The notes under the pieces: generated by a model
Told to the model about the DNA's origin: nothing
Database searches by the model: none
The model's input: the letters and a program-made list of their open reading frames with translations, nothing else
NCBI RefSeq assembly: GCF_018502385.1
Contig: NZ_CP075523.1
Coordinates: 2,108,001 to 2,172,000, forward strand
DNA length: 64,000 nucleotides
Direction of reading: 5' to 3'
Source: Synechococcus sp. LA31
GTDB taxonomy: Bacteria; Cyanobacteriota; Cyanobacteriia; PCC-6307; Cyanobiaceae
Made by a program: the position numbers and the translations under genes
Part shown: positions 55,886-63,967 of the stretch, in pieces
How positions within the stretch are numbered: the first letter of the stretch is position 1
Layout: each line of letters opens with the position of its first letter

Positions 55886-56959
55886 TCAGGCGTGGGGCTT
55901 GAGGTTGTCGGCTCCCTCGATCACCTTCGCCTTCACGATGCCGTCTTCGATGCCCAGCTCCTCCAGCACATCAAAGCCATCCACCACATAGCCGAACGCG
56001 CCGTAGCGGCCATCCACCAGATTGAGTCCGGCCGGGGTGAGCTCAGCTTCGTAGAGGAAGAAAAAGAACTGCGACGATCCGTCGTTGAGGGCCTCGTCGG
56101 AGTGGGCCCAGCCCAGGGTGCCCAGGGTGGCGAAGGGCAGCACCGGTTGAGCGGTGAACAGGCCGAGATCCTCAAAAGTGGCGTTGTAGAAGGGCTCGGC
56201 TTCGCCCGGCACCATGATTTCGAGCGGCACCGTGCGCTCGGTTTTGGTTGTCGGGTCGAGGTAGCCGGTTTCTGGGCCCTTGGGATCGCCGGTTTGGAGC
56301 ACGTAGAAGTCTTCGGCGCGGGTGAAGGGCAGGCCGTCGTAGAAGCCTTTCTGCACCAGATCCACGAAGGCACCGGCGGTGATGGGGGCGTTGTAGCCAT
56401 CCACCACGGCGATCACCGTGCCTTGGGTGGTTTCAATCTCCACGGTGGCCCGGCCCAGCAGCCGCGGTAGATCCGCAAATTCAGCCGGGATCGCGAAGGG
56501 GAAATCCCCCACCAGCAGCGCTTCCACCTCGCCGATGCTGCTGAGGGCTGCACGGCGCGCGTCGAGGAAGCTGTCGCGATCGTTCACTTCGGTGGCGGCG
56601 GCCACCTGCTGCAGTTGGGTGTCCAGCTGATCCAGCAGGGCGCTGCCTTGGGCCTGATCGCCGCTGGGAAGGCTCTTGAGAATGGTTTCGCGCTTGCTGC
56701 TCAGGAGTGTCTGGCTGCGGCGCACCGTGGCGGTGAGCGCGCTCCAGCGTTTGGCCCGCAGCTCGTCGCTCGTGCTCTCCAGCCGGTGTTGCAGCTCCTG
56801 CAGCTCGGGCTGATCGATCGGCAGGGCGTTGCGCAGGATCGCTGTGGGGTCTTTCACGGCGTTGCCGGGAGGCAGCGCGGCATTGGCCGGTAAGGCACCG
56901 ATCGGGCAGCTGAGGCCCAGCACCACCAGAAGGGCCAGGAGCCAGCGCTTGAGATCCAT
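55886..56959 (-). CDS. Cyclophilin-type peptidylprolyl isomerase, TLP40-like
   Basis: A 357-residue protein from ATG 56959. A signal peptide ([20 protein letters not shown], cleavage near PANAA) is followed by a helical region (about 35-150, [20 protein letters not shown]) and a cyclophilin domain ([67 protein letters not shown]). The helical-plus-cyclophilin order resembles plant thylakoid TLP40/CYP38, which acts in photosystem II assembly, so a lumenal location is likely. The upstream frame to 57244 is antisense to efp and not coding. It is divergent from efp by 67 bp. Confidence 0.92.
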   Translation of the reverse strand: MDLKRWLLALLVVLGLSCPIGALPANAALPPGNAVKDPTAILRNALPIDQPELQELQHRLESTSDELRAKRWSALTATVRRSQTLLSSKRETILKSLPSGDQAQGSALLDQLDTQLQQVAAATEVNDRDSFLDARRAALSSIGEVEALLVGDFPFAIPAEFADLPRLLGRATVEIETTQGTVIAVVDGYNAPITAGAFVDLVQKGFYDGLPFTRAEDFYVLQTGDPKGPETGYLDPTTKTERTVPLEIMVPGEAEPFYNATFEDLGLFTAQPVLPFATLGTLGWAHSDEALNDGSSQFFFFLYEAELTPAGLNLVDGRYGAFGYVVDGFDVLEELGIEDGIVKAKVIEGADNLKPHA

Positions 56960-57026
56960 GCTGCAGCCTTGTCTCTGCCCGGACTCTGGCACAGCCGTAC
57001 AATCCCGCCTGAACCGTTCTGCCGGA

Positions 57027-57587
57027 ATGATCTCGAGCAACGACTTTCGCACCGGCACAACGATTGAGATCGATGGCCAGGTCTGGCGTGTCGTTGAGTT
57101 CCTGCACGTGAAGCCCGGCAAGGGCTCAGCGTTTGTGCGCACCAAGCTGAAGGCGGTGCAGAGCGGCAACGTGGTGGAGAAAACGTTCCGCGCCGGCGAA
57201 ACTGTGCCCCAAGCGCAGCTGGAAAAGGCTGTGCTGCAGCACACCTACATGGAGGCTGACGACTACGTCTTCATGGATATGTCGTCCTACGAGGAGACCC
57301 GCCTCACCGCCAAGCAGATCGGTGATCAGCGCAAATACCTCAAAGAGGGTATGGAGGTGAACGTTGTCTATTGGAACGGCAAGCCCCTCGAGGTGGAACT
57401 CCCCAACTCCGTGGTGCTCGAGATCACCCAGACCGATCCTGGCGTGAAGGGTGATACCGCCACCGGCGGTACCAAACCCGCCATCGTGGAAACCGGTGCT
57501 CAAGTGATGGTGCCGCTGTTTTTGTCGGTGGGCGAGAAGATCAAGATTGATACCCGCACGGATAGCTACCTCGGCCGCGAGAACTGA
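57027..57587 (+). CDS. efp: Translation elongation factor P
   Basis: A 186-residue EF-P that relieves ribosome stalling at proline runs. ATG 57027 gives [20 protein letters not shown]. The tip loop [14 protein letters not shown] has Lys32 at the position modified in many bacteria. [19 protein letters not shown] and the signature [14 protein letters not shown] end the protein. It is followed by accB after 5 bp, the efp-accB order common in cyanobacteria. Confidence 0.98.
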   Translation: MISSNDFRTGTTIEIDGQVWRVVEFLHVKPGKGSAFVRTKLKAVQSGNVVEKTFRAGETVPQAQLEKAVLQHTYMEADDYVFMDMSSYEETRLTAKQIGDQRKYLKEGMEVNVVYWNGKPLEVELPNSVVLEITQTDPGVKGDTATGGTKPAIVETGAQVMVPLFLSVGEKIKIDTRTDSYLGREN

Positions 57588-57592
57588 TCGCC

Positions 57593-58066
57593 ATGCAACT
57601 TGATCACAACCAACTGCGCGATCTGATCGCTCTGCTCGGCGAGAGCGACATTCAGGAGCTCAAGCTCGAAGGCGACGACTTCCGCCTCGAGTTGCGTCGC
57701 AACCTGCCGAGCACACAGCCTCAGGTGTTGATGCAAACGGCCCCGGCGGCCATTCCGGCTCCTGTGGCTGCAGCACCTGCCGCTCCGTCTGCTGCTCCCC
57801 CAGCGGCCCCGGCTGTGCGCGGCGATCTGGTGGAGATCACGGCGCCGATGGTGGCCACCTTCTACCGCGCCCCTTCCCCTGGTGATCCTCCGTTTGTGGA
57901 GCTGGGCACCCGCATCAATACGGGGCAGACCGTCTGCATCCTGGAGGCGATGAAGCTGATGAATGAGCTGGAGTGCGAGGTGAGCGGGGAAGTGGTAGAG
58001 ATCCTGGTGGAAAACGGCACCCCCGTGGAGTTCGGCCAGGTGTTGATGCGGGTGAAGCCCGCCTAA
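57593..58066 (+). CDS. accB: Biotin carboxyl carrier protein of acetyl-CoA carboxylase
   Basis: A 157-residue BCCP carrying biotin between the carboxylase and transferase halves of acetyl-CoA carboxylase for fatty acid synthesis. An N-terminal helical region ([20 protein letters not shown]) is joined by an Ala/Pro linker (about 52-72) to the biotinyl domain, with the biotin attachment Lys121 in [16 protein letters not shown]. The stop overlaps the convergent pdxA stop by two bases. It is co-oriented with efp, 5 bp upstream. Confidence 0.97.
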   Translation: MQLDHNQLRDLIALLGESDIQELKLEGDDFRLELRRNLPSTQPQVLMQTAPAAIPAPVAAAPAAPSAAPPAAPAVRGDLVEITAPMVATFYRAPSPGDPPFVELGTRINTGQTVCILEAMKLMNELECEVSGEVVEILVENGTPVEFGQVLMRVKPA

Positions 58067-59091
58067 CCGAGCTCCAGCGCTGTTTCCAGGGCGGCACGCA
58101 TGCTGGCTGCCCGAGCGACGCCTTGGCCTGCAATGGCGAACCCGGTGCCGTGGTCGGGTGACGTGCGCAGAAAGGGCAGGCCAAGGCTGGTGTTCACGGC
58201 TTGGTCGAAGGCCAGCAGCTTCACCGGGATCAGACCCTGGTCGTGGTACAGAGCAAGGAAGCCATCGGCTGCGCGGGGCTCGGGTTCCCCTTGGCTATGC
58301 CAGGCGTGGCCGGCTTCCAGCCAGCAGGTGTCAGGCGGTAAGGGGCCGCGCAGCTGCACCTGCGGGTGTTGTTGTTGCCACTGCTCGAGAGCAGGGATCA
58401 GCCAGTCGAGCTCCTCGCGCCCGAGTTGGCCCCCTTCGCCGGCGTGGGGGTTGAGGCCTGCCACCACGAGTTGCGGTTGGGCGCTGAAGCGCTGGCAGAA
58501 GTGCAGCAAGGTATCGAGCTTGGCGGCGATACGCCCACTGTTCAGCTGCTGCGGCACGGCGGCCAGGGGAATGTGGGTGGTGGCCAGCAGCGTGTTCAGC
58601 CGCCAGCCACCGCTGGGAGAGCGAGCTGTGAACAGCATCGAAGCCTCAGCCACGCCGGCGAGCTCGGCCAAGCGCTCTGTTTGTCCGGGATAGGTGTGGC
58701 CGGCGGCGTGCCAGGCGTGTTTGGCAATGGGCGCTGTTACCAGGGCTTGGCAATGGCCGCTCTGAACCTGCTCGACGGCCGCGCTGAGCCAATGAAAGCT
58801 GGCATCGCCGCTGGCGGCGCCAGCCTGGCCCGGTTGCAATGGCTGCTCCAGGGGGCGATCCAGCACCTCGAAATCGGCCGGGTCTGCCAGGGCGGATGCG
58901 CTGCAGCTGCGCAAGTGCTGGTAGCTCTGCTCGAGCCAACGGCGGCAGCCCACCAGCAGGGGTTTGGTGTGCTCCGCCGGCCAGTGGGCCAGCGCCTTGA
59001 GGGTGACTTCCGCGCCGATTCCGGCTGGGTCGCCGAGGGAAACGGCCAGGCGAGCCCGCTTAGCGTGCTGAAGGCTGGCTTGATGGACCAT
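58063..59091 (-). CDS. pdxA: 4-hydroxythreonine-4-phosphate dehydrogenase
   Basis: A 342-residue PdxA of the DXP-dependent pyridoxal phosphate pathway. Signatures are [40 protein letters not shown], the metal-ligand segments [28 protein letters not shown] and [17 protein letters not shown], and [15 protein letters not shown]. Length is normal. It is divergent from the small membrane protein at 59090, with starts overlapping by two bases. Confidence 0.96.
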   Translation of the reverse strand: MVHQASLQHAKRARLAVSLGDPAGIGAEVTLKALAHWPAEHTKPLLVGCRRWLEQSYQHLRSCSASALADPADFEVLDRPLEQPLQPGQAGAASGDASFHWLSAAVEQVQSGHCQALVTAPIAKHAWHAAGHTYPGQTERLAELAGVAEASMLFTARSPSGGWRLNTLLATTHIPLAAVPQQLNSGRIAAKLDTLLHFCQRFSAQPQLVVAGLNPHAGEGGQLGREELDWLIPALEQWQQQHPQVQLRGPLPPDTCWLEAGHAWHSQGEPEPRAADGFLALYHDQGLIPVKLLAFDQAVNTSLGLPFLRTSPDHGTGFAIAGQGVARAASMRAALETALELG

Positions 59092-59251
59092 GCTGCGCTG
59101 GGTGTTGTTGCTGCTGATCGGCTTTGGCCTGGTGAAAGGCGTGGAGAGCGGTTGGGTGGAGCTGCATTGGCAGCGGCTTCTGCACGATGTGGGTGTGCCT
59201 TTTGTTCCGCATCCTGAGAATCCTGCATCCCAGGGGCAACAGCAGACTTAG
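59090..59251 (+). CDS. Small membrane protein (53 residues)
   Basis: An uninterrupted frame of 53 residues starting [20 protein letters not shown], with one N-terminal hydrophobic helix, then GWVELHWQRLLHDVGVPFVP and a polar tail. The last four bases overlap the convergent epimerase-like gene, and the start overlaps the divergent pdxA start by two bases. It therefore fills the gap between the two genes exactly, as expected for a real gene in such dense DNA. From memory, relatives have a similar short protein beside pdxA. Function unknown; it is likely membrane-anchored. Confidence 0.6.
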   Translation: MLRWVLLLLIGFGLVKGVESGWVELHWQRLLHDVGVPFVPHPENPASQGQQQT

Positions 59252-60156
59252 GCGCCTGGGTTGTTCCCCCGCTGCTCTTCCGCCAGGCTGGCGCTGAACC
59301 CTTCGCGGTAGCTGGGGTAGCGCAGTTGATAGCCGAGTTCGTGGCAGAGCAGCGCGTTGCTCACCCTGCGGTTATCGGCCCAGAAGCTCAGCGCCATGGG
59401 GCTCATCTCCGGTGCAATGGCTTCAAACCGTTGCACGGCCGGGAGCTTGCAGCCCAGTAGGTGCGCGGCATAGGCGAGCGTTTCGCTCGATGGGCATGGG
59501 GCGTTGTCGCTCACATTGATCACGGCGGGCTGCTTGCCTGCGGGTTGATCGGTGGCGTGCAGCAGGGTTCCCACGATGTCGTCCACATGGATGCGGCAGA
59601 ACACCTGGCCCGGTTTGTGCACCAGGCGGGCCTTGCCGCTGCGCAGCTGCTCGAACGGGCAGCGGCCGGGCCCGTAGATGGCCGGCAGCCGGAAGCTCTG
59701 CACCGGCAGACCGCTGCTCAGCCACTGCTGTTCGCACTGCAACCGTGCCTGGCTGCGGGGCAGGCTGGGATGTGTGGGAGAGGTTTCGTCCACCCAGCCC
59801 CCTTGGCTGTCGCCGTAGACGCCGGTGGTGGAGAGATAGCCGAGCCACAGCAGGGGTTGGTGGCGTAGGGGCTCCAACAGATGCAGCAGGGCCGCATCGG
59901 TGCCGGCAGCGCTAGGTGGCAGCGTGATCAGGGCATGGGTGAGGCCTTCGGGCAGCTCTGGGATCGCACCGACCTCAGCGTCAAAGCGCAGCCAGGAGAA
60001 GGCCTCAGTTGCCCCTTGGGCTTCAAGCGATTCCCGGCGGTGGGTGAGCCACACCTGGGCGCCGCGTGCGGCGGCGGCGCCGGCGAAACGCAGGCCGCTG
60101 TAGCCACCACCCACGACCAGCACCCTCGCCCCCGGGTTGACAGCACGGCTAGTCAC
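59248..60156 (-). CDS. NAD-dependent epimerase/dehydratase-like protein
   Basis: A 302-residue extended short-chain dehydrogenase. The Rossmann motif is RVLVVGGGYSGLRFAGAAAA, then LITLPPSAAG, LWLGYLSTTGVYGDSQGGWV (the Ser-Thr-Thr...Tyr region), VQSFRLPAIYGPGR, and FCRIHVDDIVGTLLHATDQ. This resembles the YeeZ/YlbE type, in which the substrate is unknown. Start is GTG 60156. It is divergent from the small exported protein at 60189, and its 3' end overlaps the 59090 gene by four bases. Confidence 0.85.
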   Translation of the reverse strand: MTSRAVNPGARVLVVGGGYSGLRFAGAAAARGAQVWLTHRRESLEAQGATEAFSWLRFDAEVGAIPELPEGLTHALITLPPSAAGTDAALLHLLEPLRHQPLLWLGYLSTTGVYGDSQGGWVDETSPTHPSLPRSQARLQCEQQWLSSGLPVQSFRLPAIYGPGRCPFEQLRSGKARLVHKPGQVFCRIHVDDIVGTLLHATDQPAGKQPAVINVSDNAPCPSSETLAYAAHLLGCKLPAVQRFEAIAPEMSPMALSFWADNRRVSNALLCHELGYQLRYPSYREGFSASLAEEQRGNNPGA

Positions 60157-60188
60157 CAGTACACCTGTATCACTAATTGATTCGGTCC

Positions 60189-60398
60189 ATGACGGCGACC
60201 TGTTTCTCTACTCCTCTGTCTGTGGCATCCGGGCAGGCGCGCCCCATGGTGCGTCCACGGGTGCGTCCGCGCCAGTTGCTGATACCGGCTGTGGTGGCCT
60301 TTGTGTTTGCAGCGGTTCTGGTCGCTCCTGAGCAGCCTCGGGCCCAGGCGGAGATCTGCGAGCGCTACAACGGCCCGGCAGCTTGCCGGGTTTGGTGA
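60189..60398 (+). CDS. Small exported or membrane-anchored protein (69 residues)
   Basis: A 69-residue protein from ATG 60189 (MTATCFSTPLSVASGQARPM). A basic stretch (VRPRVRPRQ) is followed by one hydrophobic helix (LLIPAVVAFVFAAVLVA), a possible signal-peptidase site (PRAQA-EI), and a short tail with two cysteines (ICERYNGPAACRVW). The two cysteines could pair outside the membrane. I associate tails ending CRVW with a conserved picocyanobacterial family but cannot name it. It lies between the divergent epimerase-like gene and the convergent HNH gene. Confidence 0.6.
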   Translation: MTATCFSTPLSVASGQARPMVRPRVRPRQLLIPAVVAFVFAAVLVAPEQPRAQAEICERYNGPAACRVW

Positions 60399-60408
60399 GG
60401 GCACGCCC

Positions 60409-60783
60409 TCAGGCCGCTTGCAGGCCCATCGATGCGCTCTGGGGGCTCGCCCACTGAAGTAGGCGCATGGCCAGCCGTAGATCGCCATCGGTCCAGGCCC
60501 GGATCGCCATGGCGCGGCGGGGGTCGTAGAAGCGCTGGCGCCTGTACCACTCGAAGGCGTCGGCGTCGCTCTTGCGGCCGTTGCAGGCCAGGCAGGCGGG
60601 TACGCAGTTTTCGGTGGTGCTCAAGCCGCCGCGGCTTTGGGGAAGCACGTGGTCGATCGATTCAGATGGCTTCCCGCAGTAAATGCAGGTTTTGTGAGTA
60701 AAGGAGTGGAGATTTTGTCTCCAGCGTCGAACGCGAAGTTTGGGGCACAGATCCTCAAGGAACACGGCATCCCTGGCGTGCAT
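60409..60783 (-). CDS. HNH endonuclease family protein
   Basis: A 124-residue protein: MHARDAVFLEDLCPKLRVRR, then a zinc-bound HNH module with CIYCGKPSESIDHVLPQSRG (first cysteine pair and the DH of the catalytic segment) and NCVPACLACNGRKSDADAFE (second cysteine pair and the final N), followed by RRQRFYDPRRAMAIRAW. The metal and catalytic residues are complete. Its substrate is unknown. Its start is 208 bp from the divergently oriented SNF2-type helicase gene. It converges on the small exported protein. Confidence 0.9.
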   Translation of the reverse strand: MHARDAVFLEDLCPKLRVRRWRQNLHSFTHKTCIYCGKPSESIDHVLPQSRGGLSTTENCVPACLACNGRKSDADAFEWYRRQRFYDPRRAMAIRAWTDGDLRLAMRLLQWASPQSASMGLQAA

Positions 60784-60991
60784 CCGCTTGGTTCGATTGT
60801 GGAGAGTTTGCCTGCAGTGGCTGGGATGTCAATGTGTCGAGCGATGCTGTTTTCACGCTTCATCGCAACGCTTGCCTCCTGTTGAGGTGTCGTTAGAATC
60901 ACATTCGCTGCGCGAGAGTCGTTGCAGCAGTGGTGTTTCCATTCCCCGCGCGATCTCGCCTCCTCGATCTCCAGCCCCTGTGCGCTGCCTG

Positions 60992-62545
60992 ATGCGGTTG
61001 GGGGAGTCGGGTTGCATTGAGCTGCAGCTTCCGTTTGATGCGGTCACCCAAGCCCAGCTGCGGGCTGTGCGGCCACGGGGGCAGTGGTCTGGCCGGCGAG
61101 GTTGTTGGCAGTTTCCCCTCGAGGCGGCTGCGGTGCTACGCCATCAGTTCGGCAGCCGTTTTGCGGTGGAGCCGGAGCTGCAGCGCTGGTTTGGCTGGCT
61201 GGAGCAACCCCTGCCTCCCCTGCCTGCCCACCGCAACCTGGTGCAGTTGGCTGAGCTGGGGCAACCTCTGCCGGATGGCCGCCAGCTGTTCGCCCATCAG
61301 CGCGCTGCTGCTCGCTGGTTGTTGGCGCGTCGTGGTGCAGTGCTGGCTGACGCCATGGGCTTGGGCAAAACGCTCACGGCGCTGGCCGCAGCCCGGGCGA
61401 TGGTGCGCGCGGCCGACTGCCGCATCGTGGTGGTGGCCCCGGCGGGTCTGCATCGCCATTGGCGTCAGGAAGCTTCCGCTTTGCAGTTGCAACTGGAGTT
61501 GCTCAGCTGGGCGCGGCTTCCCGCTGAGTTGCCTCCGGCTGGCACGGTGTTGATCGCCGATGAAGCGCACTACGCCCAGAACCTGCACACCAGCCGCACG
61601 CAGGCCTTTCTGCGCTTGAGCCGCCATCCACGTCTGCGGGCGGTGTGGCTGCTGAGCGGCACGCCGATGAAGAACGGCCGGCCGGTGCAGCTCTTCCCCT
61701 TGCTGGCGGCCATCGGCCATCCCCTCGCTGCTGATCAACGGACCTATGAAGAGCGTTACTGCCAGGGCCATTGGCTGGAGCGTGACGGCAAGCGTCAGTG
61801 GCAGGCCATGGGTGCCACCAACCTTGAGGAGCTGCAACGGCTCACGCGGCCGTTAGTGCTGCATCGCCGCAAGCAGGATTGCCTCGAGCTGCCGCCCAAG
61901 CAGCGGCAGCTCTTGCCGGTGCGGTTGAGCGAGGCCGAGGGCCAGGGCTTCCAGCACCGCCTGCAGCTCAAGGTGGACGATTACCGCCGGCGGGCGGCGG
62001 CCGGACTGGTGCGGCGGGATGCGGAGGTGTTGGCTGTGTTCACGGCCCTGCGCCAGATCAGTGCTGAATACAAACTGCCGGCGGCCAGTGCTCTGGTTAA
62101 CCGGCTGCAGGGTGAGGGAGATGCGGTGGTGGTGTTCACGGCCTTCGTGGCCTCTGCCCAGCTGCTGCACCAACGCCTCGGCGGTGCTTTGCTCACCGGG
62201 CGCCAACCGCCCGCTGAACGGCAGCAGATCGTGGATGCCTTCCAGGCCGGGGCGCATCAGCTTTTGATCAGCACGTTTGGTGTGGGCGGGCTGGGTTTCA
62301 CCCTTCACCGGGCCCGTCACGTGGTGTTGTTGGAGCGCCCTTGGACGCCTGGTGATGCAGAGCAGGCTGAGGATCGCTGTCATCGCATCGGTATGCAGGG
62401 CCCCCTGCAGTGCCACTGGCTGCAGTTGGGTGTGGCCGATCAGATGGTCGATGATCTGATCGCCAGCAAGGCAGCCCGCATCGATCAGTTGCTCAGCCGC
62501 CGGAGCCTGCCGGGGATGGTGCGTCAGCTGTTGGAGCGTTGGTAA
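60992..62545 (+). CDS. SNF2-family DEAD/DEAH helicase
   Basis: A 517-residue superfamily 2 ATPase from ATG 60992 (MRLGESGCIELQLPFD); GTG 60980 or GTG 60887 would lengthen it. Motifs: LFAHQRAAARWLLARRGAVL, Walker A ADAMGLGKTLTALAAA, IVVVAPAGLHRHW, Walker B VLIADEAHYAQN, LLSGTPMKNGRPVQLFPLL, then in lobe 2 VVVFTAFVASAQLL, LLISTFGVGGLGFTLHRA and the motif VI equivalent EDRCHRIGMQGPLQCHWL. The small size resembles SMARCAL1/ZRANB3-like annealing helicases. Its 3' end overlaps the convergent lipoprotein gene by 53 bp. Confidence 0.92.
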   Translation: MRLGESGCIELQLPFDAVTQAQLRAVRPRGQWSGRRGCWQFPLEAAAVLRHQFGSRFAVEPELQRWFGWLEQPLPPLPAHRNLVQLAELGQPLPDGRQLFAHQRAAARWLLARRGAVLADAMGLGKTLTALAAARAMVRAADCRIVVVAPAGLHRHWRQEASALQLQLELLSWARLPAELPPAGTVLIADEAHYAQNLHTSRTQAFLRLSRHPRLRAVWLLSGTPMKNGRPVQLFPLLAAIGHPLAADQRTYEERYCQGHWLERDGKRQWQAMGATNLEELQRLTRPLVLHRRKQDCLELPPKQRQLLPVRLSEAEGQGFQHRLQLKVDDYRRRAAAGLVRRDAEVLAVFTALRQISAEYKLPAASALVNRLQGEGDAVVVFTAFVASAQLLHQRLGGALLTGRQPPAERQQIVDAFQAGAHQLLISTFGVGGLGFTLHRARHVVLLERPWTPGDAEQAEDRCHRIGMQGPLQCHWLQLGVADQMVDDLIASKAARIDQLLSRRSLPGMVRQLLERW

Positions 62546-63005
62546 TCAGCCGGCAGCTCTTGGCGCGTAGCTCAATTTCTTCCACCAGCAGGGGGTCGGC
62601 GGGAGGCTGGGCCGGGAGCAGTTTGAGCAGCTTGGCTGCTGCGAGGCTGTCGCGGCAGGCCGTTTTGTTGTCTCCCGCCAGGCTGTGCAGCAAGGCACGT
62701 TCGTTGCGCGGTTGCGGGTGGTTGGGATGGGCCTCCACCACGCTGTCGCAGCGCTCGATGGCCCGTTGCAAACGCTTGATCTCCACCTGGCGTAGGCAAT
62801 CTCCCAGGCCTGGAAGGGTGGTGGTGGGATCGGCAGGACCGCTGACGCATCCCCCCAGCAGGGCCACCAGCAGGGCTGCTGCCGATCCGAAGGAAGCGGC
62901 CCTAGTAGGCGTAACGCTCGCTGCGGGTCTGGCTGCCGCTGCTGCTGCCCGTGTCGGCTTCGCGTTGTTGCTTCTGCTCCTGTTGGTCCGGCACTGCGCT
63001 GGCAT
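62493..63005 (-). CDS. Putative small lipoprotein with TPR-like region
   Basis: About 170 residues from ATG 63005. A hydrophobic segment with lipobox ALLVALLGGC is followed by SGPADPTTTLPGLGDC, a helical repeat-like region (LRQVEIKRLQRAIERCDSVV, NERALLHSLAGDNKTACRD) and EIELRAKSCRL. The start is doubtful: ATG 63005 gives an overlong basic leader and places 104 bases inside the DUF6554 gene, but no GTG or TTG exists close to the lipobox. The 3' end overlaps the SNF2 gene. Outer-membrane or periplasmic attachment is inferred from the lipobox. Confidence 0.6.
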   Translation of the reverse strand: MPAQCRTNRSRSNNAKPTRAAAAAARPAASVTPTRAASFGSAAALLVALLGGCVSGPADPTTTLPGLGDCLRQVEIKRLQRAIERCDSVVEAHPNHPQPRNERALLHSLAGDNKTACRDSLAAAKLLKLLPAQPPADPLLVEEIELRAKSCRLITNAPTADAPSPAGSGG

Positions 63006-63321
63006 AGAGATCACCGAGATATTTGCCGCAATCGGGGAAGGTGCCCGGGTTCTGCACCACAGCTTCGGTGATCATCACCGCCGCATGCTCTGGCGATGTT
63101 TTGAACAAGCTGGCGCTTTGGCGCTTGATCAGGGCATAGGCAGCCAGCCAGCTCACCTCGTGGTTGTTGCCGGAATTGCGCATGAAGCAGTACACCTGCG
63201 CACCCTTGGCGGCCGGGCTCGACGGGTTGTCCGCGCCGCGGGCTGCAGGAGCGCTGTGGATGGCGGCTGCTGTCAGCAGGAAGGCGGTCAGCACTCTGGC
63301 AACAGTGGAACGCTGCATCAA
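62902..63321 (-). CDS. DUF6554 family exported protein
   Basis: A 139-residue protein with signal peptide (MMQRSTVARVLTAFLLTAAA, cleavage near PAARGA). The mature domain KGAQVYCFMRNSGNNHEVSW, then KTSPEHAAVMITEAVVQNPG and DCGKYLGDLYASAV, is a cyanobacterial family that I recall as DUF6554; two cysteines could form a disulfide. The C-terminus is Gln/Ser-rich. Function unknown. The second Met is an alternative start. It overlaps the downstream lipoprotein frame on the same strand. Confidence 0.75.
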   Translation of the reverse strand: MMQRSTVARVLTAFLLTAAAIHSAPAARGADNPSSPAAKGAQVYCFMRNSGNNHEVSWLAAYALIKRQSASLFKTSPEHAAVMITEAVVQNPGTFPDCGKYLGDLYASAVPDQQEQKQQREADTGSSSGSQTRSERYAY

Positions 63322-63385
63322 CTCTTTGGGGCAGTGGGGCCCAAGGTATCGGGCGCGTCGCCAGGCATCCAGTGCGTGGTGGGTT

Positions 63386-63910
63386 TCAGGCTGAGGGAGG
63401 TGGCGTGAGGCCGCTTGCTAGCAGCAGGCGCACGGCTAGGGGGAGCACCAGCAGCACAGTGATCAACCGCACGGCGTGCAGCACGGCCACAGCTGCCCCC
63501 ACGCCGAATTCGGCCCCCACCAAGCTCATGCCGCTGATGCCGCCAGGCGCGGCCCCGAGTAGAGCCACGACAGGATCCATACCCAACAGCCGGCCGCACC
63601 AGAGCCCCACCACCAAGCCCGTCATCACCAGGGTGATCGTGATCAACAGTGCCGGCTTCCAAAGCAGCCTCAGTTCCTCCAGGGCCGAGGCCGTCAGGCT
63701 GGTGCCGATCACCGTGCCAATGGCGATCTCCAGGGCGGTCCGGGTTCCAGGAGGCCAGCTGGCCACGTCCAGGCGGCCACTCAAACTCACGAGCCCGGCA
63801 CCAAGCAGCGCGCCGGCCAGGGGCGCCGCGGGAATGCCTGTGCGCAGCGCAAGCAGTCCACCAGCTGCTCCAGCCACCACATAGGCGAGCAGCTGCAGAG
63901 GTGTGCTCAT
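63386..63910 (-). CDS. AbrB-family membrane protein (single repeat)
   Basis: A 174-residue integral membrane protein with about five helices (for example LLAYVVAGAAGGLLALRTGI and ALLITITLVMTGLVVGLW), and the family motif LLGAAPGGISGMSLVGAEFG followed by VAVLHAVRLITVLLVLPLAV. The AbrB/putative ammonia-monooxygenase membrane family normally has two such repeats in ~350 residues. This gene holds only one, so it probably dimerises, or it is a natural half-length form. Despite the name it is unrelated to AbrB DNA-binding regulators. Substrate unknown. Confidence 0.8.
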   Translation of the reverse strand: MSTPLQLLAYVVAGAAGGLLALRTGIPAAPLAGALLGAGLVSLSGRLDVASWPPGTRTALEIAIGTVIGTSLTASALEELRLLWKPALLITITLVMTGLVVGLWCGRLLGMDPVVALLGAAPGGISGMSLVGAEFGVGAAVAVLHAVRLITVLLVLPLAVRLLLASGLTPPPSA

Positions 63911-63967
63911 CGCAGCGAAGCCCTGAGAACCCCGCCAGTCTGCTGGCTGCCGGCGGGCTTGTGTGCT

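Noticed and set aside
56960-57244. N-terminal extension of the cyclophilin frame
   Set aside because: It is antisense to efp, and the signal peptide begins at ATG 56959.
60157-60172. LexA-box-like sequence AGTACACCTGTATC
   Set aside because: It has one mismatch to the cyanobacterial consensus, but it lies between an epimerase-like gene and a small exported protein with no link to DNA repair. It is most likely chance.
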